64,000 bases of DNA from Protonemura montana (lineage: Eukaryota > Arthropoda > Insecta > Plecoptera > Nemouridae), in assembly GCA_947568835.1 (NCBI GenBank), contig OX387603.1, forward strand, positions 28,110,651 through 28,174,650. The letters are read 5' to 3'. Below, piece by piece: positions 52,431 through 63,939 of the stretch. The notes beneath the pieces are model-generated. The model was not told where the DNA came from. It worked only from the letters and a program-made list of their open reading frames with translations, and searched no databases. The number at the start of each line of letters is the position of its first letter. The stretch's first letter is position 1. The translations under genes were made by a program, and so were the position numbers.

Positions 52431-55400
52431 CGTGCCTAGAGAAACATGTCCGTAGATGTTTGTCATGATATGGCCATCAGACGGCTGACGAGCGCAACAA
52501 GTCGCTTCACTGAGCAGCCGATGCCGCCACAAGGCCCTTTGTCATGTGAGCTAGTAATAATGGCATTCTAGAGCCCAAGTATTTTAGGGTAGCAGAGGTT
52601 AGCGAATTTGCTCTTGTTCATTTATTGAGCTGACATTTCATCGGCAAAATGAAGTCCATGAACGATATTCGGGATTTGAGTACAAAGAATACTTCCAAGT
52701 TTGTAAAAACTGTACCTACACAACCGGTATGCCACGAGTCAGAGAATCAGGAATAACTTGTTGATTGGATGAGTACATAATTCTAATTGCATGTCATTAC
52801 ACAAGATACAATGCTGTTGTTAAATATATCGTACAACCTCTCAGTCCATTTGTTACAACCATCATCAACCACAAAGCGATGCACGTACGATTTACGACTG
52901 TTCTACGATGTTCGTGCTCTGTTGTTTCAGTGCAACATCTGGGCTGCATCTTGCAAGAAAAAAGCACGATTTTCGAACCCAATTTGCTGGTGTGTTTTCG
53001 ACTATCTGTTCGTAATATAAGATAACTTAGGCCACACACTTTTCGTTTTGGTAGATTGCTGCCAGATGCACCGGCCAAGAACTGTTGCAGCCAAAGTTAG
53101 GCGAACTCTGGGAACTCGATTTAAATGTTGACATAAAATTGATTTACGCTGATAAATGTTAGTCGCTTCTGCTCGCGGCGGCCATCTGCCTTCACTATTG
53201 TCCTGGCTCAATGCGACTGTTGGCATCATGCTTGTAAAATCCACGCACTTATTTCACCGTTTCTTCTGTCAATCTTTGTCCTGCCCTTGGGTTAGATTTG
53301 GCAATGCACCTTGATTTCTCATCATATATATCCTTAGCTTTGCAAACCAGGGAACGCAAGGCATAGAACACGCGCACTTTTTTCATACGTAACAAACATT
53401 TTCTCGATGAATTCCTTCTCTCCTTCACTAATGGTCATTTCTCCATGAATATGCAATAATTGAATCAGGAACGTCAATATCATCTGCCGGTGATATGAGA
53501 GCCAACGGATTGGTTGTTAGTTTAGCTTCGTTTGTAAGAATATATAAGCTTGTTTTTATTTTACTTCTTACTTTTAGCTTCCGTCATTCTAAGTGTGAAA
53601 CTCTCAAAACAGTAAGAGACTGTACCATGGCTTCGTTTACACGAATTTCCATACCGGCATGCCGAATTTGTTTATTTAATATTTTTCTCCGATCGAACAT
53701 AGATTTAGTTAAGAGAGAGTGTACCGACAGAAAAAATAAAAAAGGTCACAAGAACAACACTTTCAGGTAGAGGATCATTCTCGCATTTCTAGTTAATCGA
53801 CGTCAATCCACTGTATTTCTTGTCAACGTGGTCGTCCAACAGATCACAGCGAGTATGATTCGTCATCTTGAAGAGTAACTTCATGCACGTTAACCATGGC
53901 ATCAAATGTTTACCGAAGACGTTTTTTTTTCGTTGAAACAACAACTCCTGTCATTCGCCGCTGCTTCATTAACTTCTTCAAAATGAGTTGGTTTAGCAAA
54001 TGCAACCTTTGCGATTGTAGGCGCTTCGTGTGCGGAGTCTGCTAGCGTTAGGGTTGTAGAAAATTGCGTCTCTTTCCCAGCAAAGTCACTTTAGTCCGTC
54101 ATAGGGCCAGTCTTTTGCCAGCCACCACCCACTTTGCGGGACTCCACTTTCGGGATACAGTGTCAACGAGCTCTTCTACCTCGGCCACCCGATAAATCTT
54201 GTTCCGGGATTAAACATCATTTAATAAAATAGTTATAATATTGTTGATTTCCATCTTAAAAAAGTTTGCTGATAGGAATGACAATGTTCTGAGTTTGCGC
54301 CTTAAAACTCTTCAATAGACAATATTAAACACGGTAACACTTGGAGGCTTACGTTTAAAATTATTGTGAATCTTACCTTTTTGTTCTATTGGAAGTACAT
54401 TGTAAAGTATGCATCGAGCTAAAAAGGGTCATTTTTATTAAATTGTCAAATTTGGCTTTTGAAGCTTGAAACAATTTCCTTGCCTGGTCTGATAAGATTC
54501 CATCCTGGCCGTACCTTGGCGTTTTTAATTTTAAACATACATACGTTCTAAATAAAAACAATGATACTATTAATAAATAATAAGAATATCATAATAATAA
54601 TCCCCGCAGTGCAATTGCAATTTAAATGAGATTTCAAATAATTTAGGATCAGTTTTTAAAACGTGAAAATAATTGTCTACGCGAATATCTTAACTCCAAT
54701 ATTTCGCACAAGGATCGATGCTAACTGCCATGAATCCTAAATTCGCTGTAATTTAAAAATTTTATTCACAATTCTTCCCTAGGTCTACTATGATAGTTTT
54801 TCTCCCATGCATGGTTGAGGGATTTTCAGTAGTTGCCCGAAATCATATTAGCGATGATCCGCGCGTGCCCCTGTCTTTGTTACTTTGCTTTCGGCGGCAG
54901 GTTCAACAGTTTCTAGTATACGCCGGTGCTTGCTCGGCGTTGGCGCGCCTTCCGGTAATGTTCTACAAGTTGATTGCACCTTCGGTACTTGAGGAACGGG
55001 TGTGATGTAGAAGTCGATGTTTGTGTATATTTGGGGTCGCTTGAGTCTTTGAAGCAACGCGGGTATCTCCCTCTACTGAACCCAAGTCTCTTCTATTGTC
55101 GATACCCGACACTTCGCGTATTGCCTGCGTTATCAGCAATATGTATACATGTACATGAATCAAGTTTTTGAAACCACTAATGCGGCGTCTCTTGCTGCTT
55201 CATCGTCATTGTACACAACCAAGTGCGGACGTTCGAGCCGAACTTTTGCAATTTTAAATGCCCTTTTATCTTCTGTGTTTCTTTCTAATCTGCCTTTTAC
55301 CGTTTTTATTTGCAGTGTATTAAGCCATCGTGGGAATTGGCAAATGGGTTGGCGTCAGATCGTGACCGAAGAAGCACTTTTGTAATCACGTGTCCCTTCC

Positions 55401-55700
55401 TGTAGACTTTTAATGATTTGCGTCCCAACCCTAAACACCTGAAACACGAAGTACGGGATCTAGCCTGGGACTCGTCAATCAGGTCCACGAGACGGGAGGA
55501 GGTCGTCCTCGCACGCCTGAGGATCGGACACACACTACTGACCCACTCATTCCTATTCTCATCTAACAAGATCCTGATCTGACTGATGTTAACTGTCCGA
55601 CACATCCTTATACAGAGGGGTGTGCAGGCGCCTTAAGCTAGAACGCAATACTAGCCAAGTCCCCAAGTCCTAGGCGACGGTCCCAAACAAATCGACAAAT
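52431..55700. other. Unassigned decayed sequence
   Basis: Minus-strand protein-like runs at 53.0-54.1 kb (EFIEKMFVTYEKSACSMPCV, LLFKMTNHTRCDLLDDHVDK) are broken by many stops; family unknown. At 55667-55697 GCGACGGTCCCAAACAAATC is nearly identical to 41107-41126 in the P-element relic, suggesting another fragment of that family. Confidence 0.3.
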
Positions 55701-55756
55701 TCTTTGAGTTTTTTAAAGCAACAAACATTTTATAAAATATCTAGTCGCCACTGTAA

Positions 55757-56152
55757 CTATATTTCATTTTTTATTTTATTTTTTCCTTCACGGGCACCTG
55801 TACCCCCAATCCCCGGCACCAGGTTGGCTTGCATATCCGGTGAAACGACGCCGTGTTGGACGATTGCTGGGTTGTCGGGGTCGTCATCTTCTTCGTCCGC
55901 TACTCCTGCCAGCCGATTCTGGGCGGCTAATTGGAGTTCGAGCCGTAAACACCTGGAGTCAAATGTGTGCGCCTTCCTTGCCAGGAAAGCTATCAATGGT
56001 AGACCATTTGCAAGGGTCTGGTATGCCTCGTGAATATTGTTATTCTGTATGTCATGGGTTTGTCGCGTCCTCCGAGTTGGCTCACCCGTCTGCACGAGTT
56101 CGGCAGCTCGACACTCGGTGCCGTCGCACATCACAAGCTTTCCTGGAAGCAT
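55757..56152 (-). other. 131-codon open frame, unassigned
   Basis: Open from 56152 to 55757 with an acidic stretch (ADEEDDDPDNPAIV) and YQTLANGLPLIAFLARKAH. Possibly part of a decayed Harbinger-type protein, but no diagnostic motif is present. Not called a gene. Confidence 0.25.
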
Positions 56153-56420
56153 TACGAGTTATATTAAGCGATATATTTAAAGAAAAGTTGAGAAATTAAA
56201 GAGAAAAGAAACCGTACCTATCTCAAATAGCGTTCGCGAAACGCTAGTAACTAACGTAGTCATTGGCAAGTCTTATCCTCTTGACCTAATTAGTCTCAGT
56301 ATGTTGAATTGAACCGTCAAATACTAGGCGAAGGTGAATACTAGGCGTGGTGATGCTATTTTCTCTGACGCTGGATATTGGTGTCGTTGTGGCCGAACAA
56401 GAAACTTCATTTAAGATGGG
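56153..56420. other. Spacer downstream of the Helentron endonuclease
   Basis: Short repeat AATACTAGGCG(A/T)(A/G)G at 56321 and 56337. Otherwise nothing. Confidence 0.4.
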
Positions 56421-56426
56421 GCGATG

Positions 56427-57060
56427 TTAAGAAAAATATGTCACAAAGGCGAAAGTTTTAAAGTCGAAGTGTTTGGCGATTGTTGTGCCCCCTAATGTGG
56501 TCGACTGATGGGTGTCTAAAGCACAGTTAAGGTTGAACATTTTCTTCATGTAATCGCAAAAATTATTTTCAGTTTGGATATTTGATTTGAAATCTCCACA
56601 CAAGAGGATCGGTGTGTTACAGTCTTTTTTCAACAGAGTGTCCTGGTTGTTTTTGAAAAGAGCATTTCTGATCAAATTGCCTGTGTCCTCCACGCTGGTT
56701 TCCGGATGGACATATAGGGCAACCAAAATGAAATAATAATTTTCATGGACACCTCTACCAAACAAACGTCGCCCACACAGTTGGTACATGGCGGTCTCGC
56801 AATTTCTTTACATTTTGACTCCGAGGACGTCCGACGATATACAGCAACGCCACCGGCTGCATTCGAGGTGCGATTGCTGCGACTATTCCACCTTGATACA
56901 CCCTCGAAGTTATTGATTTGTTTTGTGTCAAGTTCGTCGCGCAACTATGTTTCTGTTAACGCCAAGTAATCGAACAGTTGTAAAACTGCGTCCGTCTCCA
57001 CGTCCGCCGCATGCGCGATCGAGCTCTGCACATTCAGATTTGTGACTGTCAGATGCCCGG
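56427..57060 (-). pseudogene. Helentron C-terminal endonuclease domain
   Basis: LTVTNLNVQSSIAHAADVET, LFDYLALTET, an in-frame TAG where family members usually have W, LRDELDTKQINNFEGVSRWN, GGVAVYRR, then LVALYVHPETS and ILLCGDFKSNIQTEN. These are the N-x-Q, LTETWL and GDFN-like motifs of the EEP (AP-endonuclease) fold shared with non-LTR elements. Confidence 0.75.
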
Positions 57061-57069
57061 CATCTTATA

Positions 57070-58985
57070 GTCCTTCTTTGGGTCCTTCCTTGGGAGTCGC
57101 TTGTACTCATTGCGAATTTCTCTCGTGGCCGGTGTGTCGCTGCCGTGTCTGCCATGAGTAAAGGTGTTCTCAGTGGTGATGTGTAGGCCCGAAAGACTGA
57201 TCACCCTGCTCATAAACGAGTTGTTGAGGCTGCTTTGGCGAGTATTTGTAGACAATCTCGTCAAATGTCCCACCCTGAGACTTGTGGGTGTGATAGCCCA
57301 AGCAGGCACGCAAGGGAACTCCTTGCGCTTCCACTTTACAGATTTGGACAACGCTATATTTACTACGCGCTTGTTAAGTGGCACCCATTCGGCAGACAGC
57401 GAGCCCGGTTTGCTGAGCATGTGCGGCCGACACTTTCTTTTGGCGCTAGCACCCGTCGTCTTCTCCGGGATCTCGAACCACAGAGTTATACCGTCTGTGG
57501 TAGATGATGGTGTCGCTGTGCTGGTCGAAGGTGTTTTTTCGACAAAATAATTGTCTGTTTCGAACTGTCGGCGTTCGATGTGTCTTAAATTCCGATGACA
57601 CCGTTCACAAGCCCGTCGGCGACGTCTATATTGGTCGTTATCATATAAGGACGCCCTTCAGCCAACGGCAGCAGGTAAGGCAAGTCGTCTGTTTCCGCTT
57701 CGGTAAATTTGTGCACCTTGGCTCGACTCTTGCGCTTTTTCAGAAGGGCTCGAGTAGCTGAGCATAATGTCGATGGCGAGACAGTCGTGAGCGCTGTTGA
57801 TGGTGTCGCAGTTGTACGAGTCAACTTCGTGGTTGGTGAAGTACAAACGAACTGAGTTCGGCACGTTCTCCTTGCTGTCGGGCTTGTGTCTCGACTCGAT
57901 GATGACGAGCTCTTCCGCGGTCAGTTGATCCCCGTTACCAATTTTGGTTAGGATGTATGTGAACGTCTTGTCAACGGGAAGTAGTCCACACCTTGCCACA
58001 ACACCGATCCTCCGAGTTGGTCGTGTGGTGTGCTGTAACAAGGACTGGCACGCACGGGTGGGAGTTGTCGGAAGTCACCGCACAGAAACATGTGCATGCC
58101 TCCAAACGGTTGATCGTAGACCGCGATGATTTTCTGCCGTACTGCTGAACTCAGCATGCTGATCTCGTCGACGATCACCGACGAACATGTTTCGATAGGT
58201 GTGCATGGCTTCGGTGGACAACGGTGTGGTGACTCGAGAACGGGTCAGACGAAACGCCGAGTGGACTGTGCTACGTACGCGTTGCGAAGCGAGTTGTGCT
58301 GCTGAGTGAAATGATTATAAGTTTCCGTCAGAGTATTCAGCGTGTAGGTCTTGCCACACCCCGCGGGGCCGGTGAAGAACACTTGCAACGACAAGTCACC
58401 GCCTCCATCGTCGTGAGCGTGTAGACGGTTGTTGTCTCGCAATACTGCAGTTTTGTCATCACGTTCCTGCGCTTCTTTACAACCGACAAGCCGTGGTACG
58501 CTTCAATGTGTTCGATGTCACCCACATTCTCCGCGCCTTGAGCGCTCAGAAGCTGCTCGACAAACTCGGTTCTTGTCTCGTCGCGTCATTAAAGCTGAAA
58601 GCTCTGCGGTTACCTTGTCGATCTCGAGATTTGACTCGCACAGGCTGCGTCGCTCCATGATCGTTCCCTCGTTTTCATGGAACAGTTGCAGGAATTTGTT
58701 ACAGTCCAGAATTTCGGACGTTTCGTTGCGGAACAAACAGCACCATTTCCCGTTGATAATTTACGGTGTCATCTATGTCGTAGTGACGATATCGCATAAC
58801 ACGTCCTTGCCGCCGCTTGCGATACTGTCTCGACGGCCGCGCTTGTGAGACGACAGCGTTAGTCCGGCGCTGACCTGACTCTCGTCAACCTCGTTGTTGT
58901 CGTCATGAATCACATCGACGCTGTCTTCTGTATCGATGCATTCTCGAGCGTGTGCATACCATTGGGCGAACTCGGCCAGATACAC
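57070..58985 (-). pseudogene. Helentron Pif1-like helicase region
   Basis: VYLAEFAQWYAHARECID leads into the helicase: Walker A FFTGPAGCGKTYTLNTL (about 58340-58390), Walker B MIVDEISMLSSAVRQKI and GDFRQLPPV (58178-58050), then LAEGRPYMITTNIDVADGLV, NGVIGI, and near 57240-57330 PAWAIT with HKSQGGTFDEIVYKYS in the adjacent frame, then SRVISLSGLHI. All core motifs are recognisable but lie in different frames. Confidence 0.82.
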
Positions 58986-59009
58986 GGACTCTAGGCTTCC
59001 AGGACGTTT

Positions 59010-60416
59010 CTCTTAGCGCTGGACGATATTTTTGGTCCACACGTCGGTGCAGTCAGCATCAAGATTTTCCCGGTGCATCTGCTGCCGACGCTTGCGACTC
59101 TTGTGGCGCTCCGACTGCCACACCGTGGGCACGGACACAACCTTGTGACTGGTCTCGCTCATTGGCAGCCGCAGTAGATACCACGCCGCCTCCTGGGCCA
59201 ACATTTCTACCGCGTTCAGCAGTTTTACACCAAGCGCTTTTAAGTGGCCTGTATAGTCGCGATCGGGATGCTCCTGCATCATCTTATTTAGCTCGCGATG
59301 CAGATCTCCAATTCCGCTTGCCGATTCGTTTACATATTCGACGACATCGCCGCGCAACTGTACTCGTCCAAGATGAACTGAATGTCCATGTTAGAGCTCA
59401 ACTCCCCGGCAATGTACGGGTTGAACGTGTTGGTCATGATCTGCTCAAAGTTTCGTTTGAACACAAGCGCCGGCCTGCGCAAAGTTATGCTGCTTGAGAA
59501 AATCGTCGAGGCACGAGTAAGCGCGCTCCTCAAGACTGACGCGCAACGTCTTGGCCTTCGATTGCTGAGTTTTGAGTCGTGAGTCGGTTTTCGATATTGG
59601 AATCAGGACGCGAGTGGCTGGCGTCGGCCAGTATGGAATGCCGAACCTGCACCTCGCCTCGCTTCGTGCAAGTGAACGTGTGTCAGTGTACCTGGTTGCC
59701 GTGAACTGCGACACTAGGCACGTCTGCACGGGCGACGGAAGTCAAGTGCTCGACAAGTTCTATCGTCGCGGGCATATTTTTAGACACGGTCTCTCGTGGG
59801 TCGTCGTTCAACCACAGCAGGACGTGCGCGTGTGGACTGCCACGATGTTGAAACTAGATTCGGAGGAAGTAATCGAGCACGCGATACCGACCGAAAGGAT
59901 AATATCTCTTGTTGGCTTTCAGCATGTTCATCAGACGGCCGAGGAGATTGTGGAAGTAGACGCAGCACGTGACCGGATCGTCGCTAACCAAAGAGCAGCG
60001 CTGAGCGCTGTTTAGATCCTCTGCCACTATTCCCGGATACTTTCCACTCAGTTTGTTCAACAGGCTCAGAAGCGTAGGCCAGAGTCGCTCATGGTAAGAC
60101 AGACATTTGGTTTGCCCAATTGCCGAATCATTCCGAACAAGTCTCGCTTGCGCTCTCCCCGGCATTGAACTGAGTTCGGCACCGTCTTCATGAAAGCCAA
60201 ATTCCTTATCAGACAAGTCTCGAGAAACTGTTTGTCCTCTAACACGCGCCGAGTGATCGTTTTTGTACTTGACAGGTTGCGAAATGTATTGTGGATGCCG
60301 TCCACCACGCGCAACCGAAGAATTTTCATGGTGACGTATAAGATTTTCTGTGGAGTAGCCCCGCGTCTTCGCAACTCGCAAGTCGCAATCATGTTAGGTG
60401 TTGCCGACACACCCAT
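59010..60416 (-). pseudogene. Helentron Rep (HUH) domain region
   Basis: Readable pieces: TVPNSVQCRGERKRDLFGMI, RQLGKPNVCLTMSDSG, LLNKLSGKYPGIVAEDLNSA, DPVTCCVYFHNLLGRLM, YRVLDYFLRI, a shift, FQHRGSPHAHVLLWLN (HUH at about 59815-59845), MDIQFILDEYSCAA, a shift, DVVEYVNESASGIG and QEAAWYLLRLPMSETSHKVV. The first tyrosine of the usual YVxxY pattern reads D here. Confidence 0.82.
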
Positions 60417-60423
60417 GTTGTAA

Positions 60424-60607
60424 CTACTCGGCTCTCCATGGCAGTCGGAAGGCTAGGCCAACTTCTTTAGCGGTGTGGCTCGATGACCCGGTGCAATATG
60501 GAGGCAGTCTTCTTCGTTCCACATCATTGCGTGTTGCCTCGCAGCGAGAATCTCCGACTCCCGGGGTGGTGTCAGATGAGATTTCTTCGATACGCAAACC
60601 ATCGCAG
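60424..60607. other. Junction between Helentron and Harbinger fragments
   Basis: Minus-strand frame ISVDLSRLPLPPVSTVDCDG, LRIEEISSDTTPG is open but unrecognised. It may be the Helentron N-terminus. Confidence 0.35.
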
Positions 60608-60964
60608 TCAACTGTTGACACCGGCGGCAACGGCAGCCTCGACAAATCGACGCTGATGTCGTACAAACGCTAGAGCGTAGTTCAACACGTTTTGAAATGT
60701 ACAAGAGGCCATGACACGAAGAGAAACAAGAACCTGCGTCATGACAGGCAATGCGTGCGATCTGAGTGTATTTCTTGCTAGCGCAGGTTCCAATACCTCA
60801 CAAAGTTCCACAATAACATGTCTTGGAAAGCGATAATATCGCATCAGATAGTTGTCTGATCTTGATAAAAAATCCAATCTTTGGCGAAAAAGTCTCTCTG
60901 GCCGAACTTCTTCTTGGTTATTTTCTCTTCGGTTGTGCAGATGAGCAATTCCTGCGCCAAACAT
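60608..60964 (-). pseudogene. PIF/Harbinger transposase N-terminal fragment
   Basis: RPERLFRQRLDFLSRSDNYL, MRYYRFPRHVIVELCEVLEP, ALARNTLRSHALPVMTQVLV, SLRVMASCTFQNVL is the conserved HARBI1 N-terminal helix-turn-helix region (RFSRExIxxLCxxL, RSHALPVxxQVLxxLRFxAxGSFQ). It stops abruptly at the Helentron side. It is the complementary half to the 49.6-kb fragment but not necessarily the same copy. Confidence 0.82.
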
Positions 60965-61337
60965 TTCGCAACGATGTATTTGTGATCTACTCGCACTGAC
61001 TCACCTCACCTGACATGACAGTGTCTTGCTACCACTAAAGTCTGAACTGGTACGCCCACTTTGCAATTTGCCGCTCAATGCAAAAACCTCTTGTGCACTT
61101 AGCAGAAAAAATACCAATGAAGTTGTCAATGGATAATTTCGTATTTAAACATTTTTATATTTCAAAATGAAGTTCTATGTAACTTGATCCGCCATATTGA
61201 TGTTACAAATAATGGGGCTATTTCGATAACCCCGAATCGGAAGCAGGTGATAAATTACGGGGCTATTTTAACCTCGAAAAAGCATAACCTCTCTCTGTGG
61301 ATTCCAATTGGGGCTAAAATCAAGGGGTTATGCAATG
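60965..61337. other. Unassigned spacer
   Basis: No feature recognised. Confidence 0.4.
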
Positions 61338-61696
61338 GACGATATTCTTGGTCCACACGTCGGTGCAGTCAGCGTCAAGATTTTCCCGGTGCATCTGCTG
61401 CCGACGCTTGCGACTCTTGTGGTGCTCCGACTGCCACACCGTGGGCACGGACACAACCTTGTGACTGGTCTCGCTCATTGGCAGCCGCAGTAGATACCAC
61501 GCCGCCTCCTGGGTCAACATTTCTACCGCGTTCAGCAGTTTTACACGAAGCGCTTTTAACTGGCCTGTATAGTCGCGATCGGGATGCTCCTGCATCATCT
61601 TATTTAGCTCGCGATGCAGGTTTCCCATTCCACGTACCGATTCGTTTACATATTCGACGACATCGCCGCGCAACTGTACTCGTCCAAGATAAACTG
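61338..61696 (-). repeat. Second copy of a 360-bp Helentron Rep segment
   Basis: About 96% identical to 59030-59380. Encodes GDVVEYVNESVRGMGNLHRE, QEAAWYLLRLPMSETSHKVV and shares the same frame break before DVVEY. It breaks off at GGACGATATT on one side and at CCAAGATAAACTGAATG on the other. Confidence 0.88.
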
Positions 61697-61854
61697 AATG
61701 AAGGAAATGAGCGAATGAGCGTAGAATGCAATTTTAATAAGATTTCATCTAAATACAACGAATCCAACGTCAAATTGGAGTTATTCGAGTTTGACAGGTT
61801 GTGTCGTGATATAGCGTCACTAGAATCAGAGTGACTGTGAGTATTCACAGCCTC

Positions 61855-61922
61855 ATGGTTCTACTCCTTGGAGATCCGTCATTCTAATCAAATACACTAA
61901 AATCCTCTCAAAAAGCCAGTTG
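61855..61922 (+). repeat. SINE 5' segment without tRNA part, at the truncation point of the Gypsy element
   Basis: GTTCTACTCCTTGGAGATCC, GTCATTCTAATCAAATACAC, CTCTCAAAAAGCCAGT matches the 5' segment of the SINE copies at 8.65 and 40.1 kb, stopping exactly where the tRNA-like part would begin. Confidence 0.78.
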
Positions 61923-63188
61923 ACGGCGGTAAAAATTTAGCATCCCTAGAAATTGTCGTAATTGTTTCACATTGCTTGGCGGTGAAAACGAAACGATTGC
62001 TTCGACCTTGTCGTCAAGGGGTCGTGTCCCATCAGCGTTGACAGTGTGGCCAAGAAATTTCACTTCAGATGCGCCGAAGACACACTTGGAAAAGTTAATT
62101 AAAACACCATATTCGGAGAGCCTAGCAAAAAGCAGGCGAAGATGTTGTTCGTGCTCCGTTTGTGACGATGATGCTATAAGAATATCGTCGATGTAGGCGT
62201 AGGCGAAATCCAAATCACGAAGGGCTTCATCGATAAATCTTTGAAAAGTTTGAGCTGCGTTCCTCAAACCAAAGTTCATGAACGGAAATTCGAATAAGCC
62301 AAAGGGGGTCGTTATCGCCGTTTTGGCAATGTCTTCTGGCGCGACGGGAATTTGATTGTAAGCCCGAACTAAATCTACTGTTGAAAATACGGTCTTACCG
62401 GTAAGCGCTTGAGCAAAATCTTGTATATGCGGAACAGGATACCGGTCTGGAATGGTCCTGCTGTTCAAGGCTCTGTAGTCACCACACGGTCTCCATTGGT
62501 TGTCCTTTTTGGGAACGAGATGAAGGGCAGCCGACCAGTTACTGGATGAACGTCTAGCTATGCCTGTCTTAAGCATAGTGTTGAATTCAGCCTTGGCGAT
62601 TTGTAGTCGATCTGGTGCTAGGCGTCGAGGTTTGCACGACACTGGATGACCAGCTGTCGTGTGGATGTGATGCAATGTTTCGTGTTTAGTTTTGCGCGAA
62701 ATACCTGCTGGTCTCGTGATATCCGGGAATTCAGCAAGAATGGCATGGTATGGCGAGTGACCATTGACTGCTTTGACATGTTGCTGGTTGTCGTTGATCA
62801 ACTTGCCGGCGATAGCAAAAGATGTGAGACTGTCGATAAGACGATGGTTTCGGATATCCACCATTATACTGTAAAATGATAGGAAATCAACACCGATGAT
62901 AGGTTTGGATACGTCGGCGACGACGAAACTCCAGGAGAAATTGCGTTTAAATCCCAGATTTAAGTTGAGGCTAAATGCACCGAATGTAGATATGATTGAA
63001 CCATTGGCGGCGAATAGCTCATATGTGGACCTTTCGCGAGTTCCTTTAATCATCTTGCGCGGGTAGACACATAAATCGGATCCGGTGTCAACAAGGAACT
63101 GTTGCTGGGTTGTGATATCTGTTACGAAAAGGCGACGTGAATTTGGACAGCCGTCCGTCGCGTCTACTGACTGTCCTTCGAGTTTTTT
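61908..63188 (-). CDS. pol: Gypsy pol fragment: aspartic protease and reverse transcriptase
   Basis: The pol frame enters at the slippery site and is open to 61908. The protease motif [14 protein letters not shown] lies near 63100-63060 with the IIGVDFL flap region after it. The RT follows with [35 protein letters not shown] and the catalytic [13 protein letters not shown], then [16 protein letters not shown] and [12 protein letters not shown]. After RRQ the frame runs into SINE-derived sequence (LAF, stop). RNase H and integrase are absent, so the copy cannot be autonomous. Starting at the first Met (63053) would omit the protease active site. Confidence 0.9.
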   Translation of the reverse strand, partial: KKLEGQSVDATDGCPNSRRLFVTDITTQQQFLVDTGSDLCVYPRKMIKGTRERSTYELFAANGSIISTFGAFSLNLNLGFKRNFSWSFVVADVSKPIIGVDFLSFYSIMVDIRNHRLIDSLTSFAIAGKLINDNQQHVKAVNGHSPYHAILAEFPDITRPAGISRKTKHETLHHIHTTAGHPVSCKPRRLAPDRLQIAKAEFNTMLKTGIARRSSSNWSAALHLVPKKDNQWRPCGDYRALNSRTIPDRYPVPHIQDFAQALTGKTVFSTVDLVRAYNQIPVAPEDIAKTAITTPFGLFEFPFMNFGLRNAAQTFQRFIDEALRDLDFAYAYIDDILIASSSQTEHEQHLRLLFARLSEYGVLINFSKCVFGASEVKFLGHTVNADGTRPLDDKVEAIVSFSPPSNVKQLRQFLGMLNFYRRQLAF

Positions 63189-63904
63189 CCGTCAAAACTA
63201 CAGGGTTGACGACACATTTTCGCTCGTGCGCCAAACTTATGGTGATACCAACACATACCATCCGTTAATGAACGTGGATTGGCCGGCAGTCGCACCCGAT
63301 TCGATGGTCGTTTACCTGAGAGTGCTTCAATTTGGCGCGACAACTCTTCAACCTGCATTCGAAGTTGGTTGTCGTCGTTGACTACCGCTATGCGCATAGG
63401 ACATGAGGCGTCCTCGTGAATCCGATCGGCGATCTCGGAGAGGGCGTCCAGGTCGTCAGGCGGCGACGCGGAAAGGACATCTCGCATCCTAATTGGCAAA
63501 CGTTCGAGCCATAATATCCCTAAAACTTTGTCGGTCACTTCTTTGTCCGCTAAGCTTCGCAATTGCAATAATAATTCTGATGGTTTTCGATCACCCAACT
63601 CTTCATGTTGAAGAAGTCGCTTAATTTGAACTTCAGACGACTTCGAGAAACGACGAATAAGTTCCGATTTGAGACGTTCGTATTTGCCTGTCTCGGGTGG
63701 ACTTACTATGATGTCGCGTACGGCGGTAGCATATCTGTGCTCCAGGGCACTTGCAACCTGGCAAAACTTCGTTGAATCGCTTGTAATTCCACTCAATTTG
63801 AACTGGCTTTCTATCTGAGCAAACCAAAGTGTAGGGTCTTCGATCCAGAACGATGGAATCTTGCAGCTAATTCGGTCTACCGATGCGGATTCGTTTGTAG
63901 CCAT
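63164..63904 (-). CDS. gag: Gypsy gag
   Basis: About 246 codons. I choose the ATG at 63904 ([10 protein letters not shown]) rather than 63925, since it is closer to the usual gag start. It contains [20 protein letters not shown] and [20 protein letters not shown], typical of one arthropod/flatworm Gypsy gag type, and ends with a [18 protein letters not shown] zinc-knuckle-like segment. It overlaps pol through the -1 slippery site. Confidence 0.88.
   Translation of the reverse strand: MATNESASVDRISCKIPSFWIEDPTLWFAQIESQFKLSGITSDSTKFCQVASALEHRYATAVRDIIVSPPETGKYERLKSELIRRFSKSSEVQIKRLLQHEELGDRKPSELLLQLRSLADKEVTDKVLGILWLERLPIRMRDVLSASPPDDLDALSEIADRIHEDASCPMRIAVVNDDNQLRMQVEELSRQIEALSGKRPSNRVRLPANPRSLTDGMCWYHHKFGARAKMCRQPCSFDGKNSKDSQ
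63182..63188 (-). promoter_or_regulatory. -1 ribosomal frameshift slippery site AAAAAAC
   Basis: In gag phase the codons are GGA AAA AAC, a canonical X XXY YYZ heptamer (A AAA AAC). A slip of -1 leads directly into the open pol frame ([13 protein letters not shown]), and the gag stop follows seven codons later. Confidence 0.75.
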
Positions 63905-63919
63905 CGTAGGTCGGTTGCA

Positions 63920-63939
63920 AATCACGTCGGGGTCACCAA
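63920..63939 (-). other. Primer-binding site of the Gypsy element
   Basis: TTGGTGACCCCGACGTGATT directly follows the LTR end (minus strand), as seen in many invertebrate Gypsy elements. Confidence 0.7.

Larger units (their letters stand above)
56427..60416 (-). mobile_element. Decayed Helentron (Rep-helicase-endonuclease rolling-circle transposon)
   Basis: Minus-strand fragments follow the order of a Helentron protein: Helitron-like N-terminal domain (60416-60000), Rep with HUH motif (59.8 kb), Rep C-terminal tyrosine region (59.35 kb), Pif1/RecD-type helicase (58.44-57.1 kb) and an AP-endonuclease-like domain (57.06-56.43 kb). The endonuclease distinguishes Helentrons from canonical Helitrons. 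At least six frame changes and stops show the copy is dead. Ends were not located. Confidence 0.85.

Noticed and set aside
55757-56152. Harbinger C-terminal identity for this frame
   Set aside because: Only an acidic stretch is reminiscent; no DDE_Tnp_4 motif could be read.
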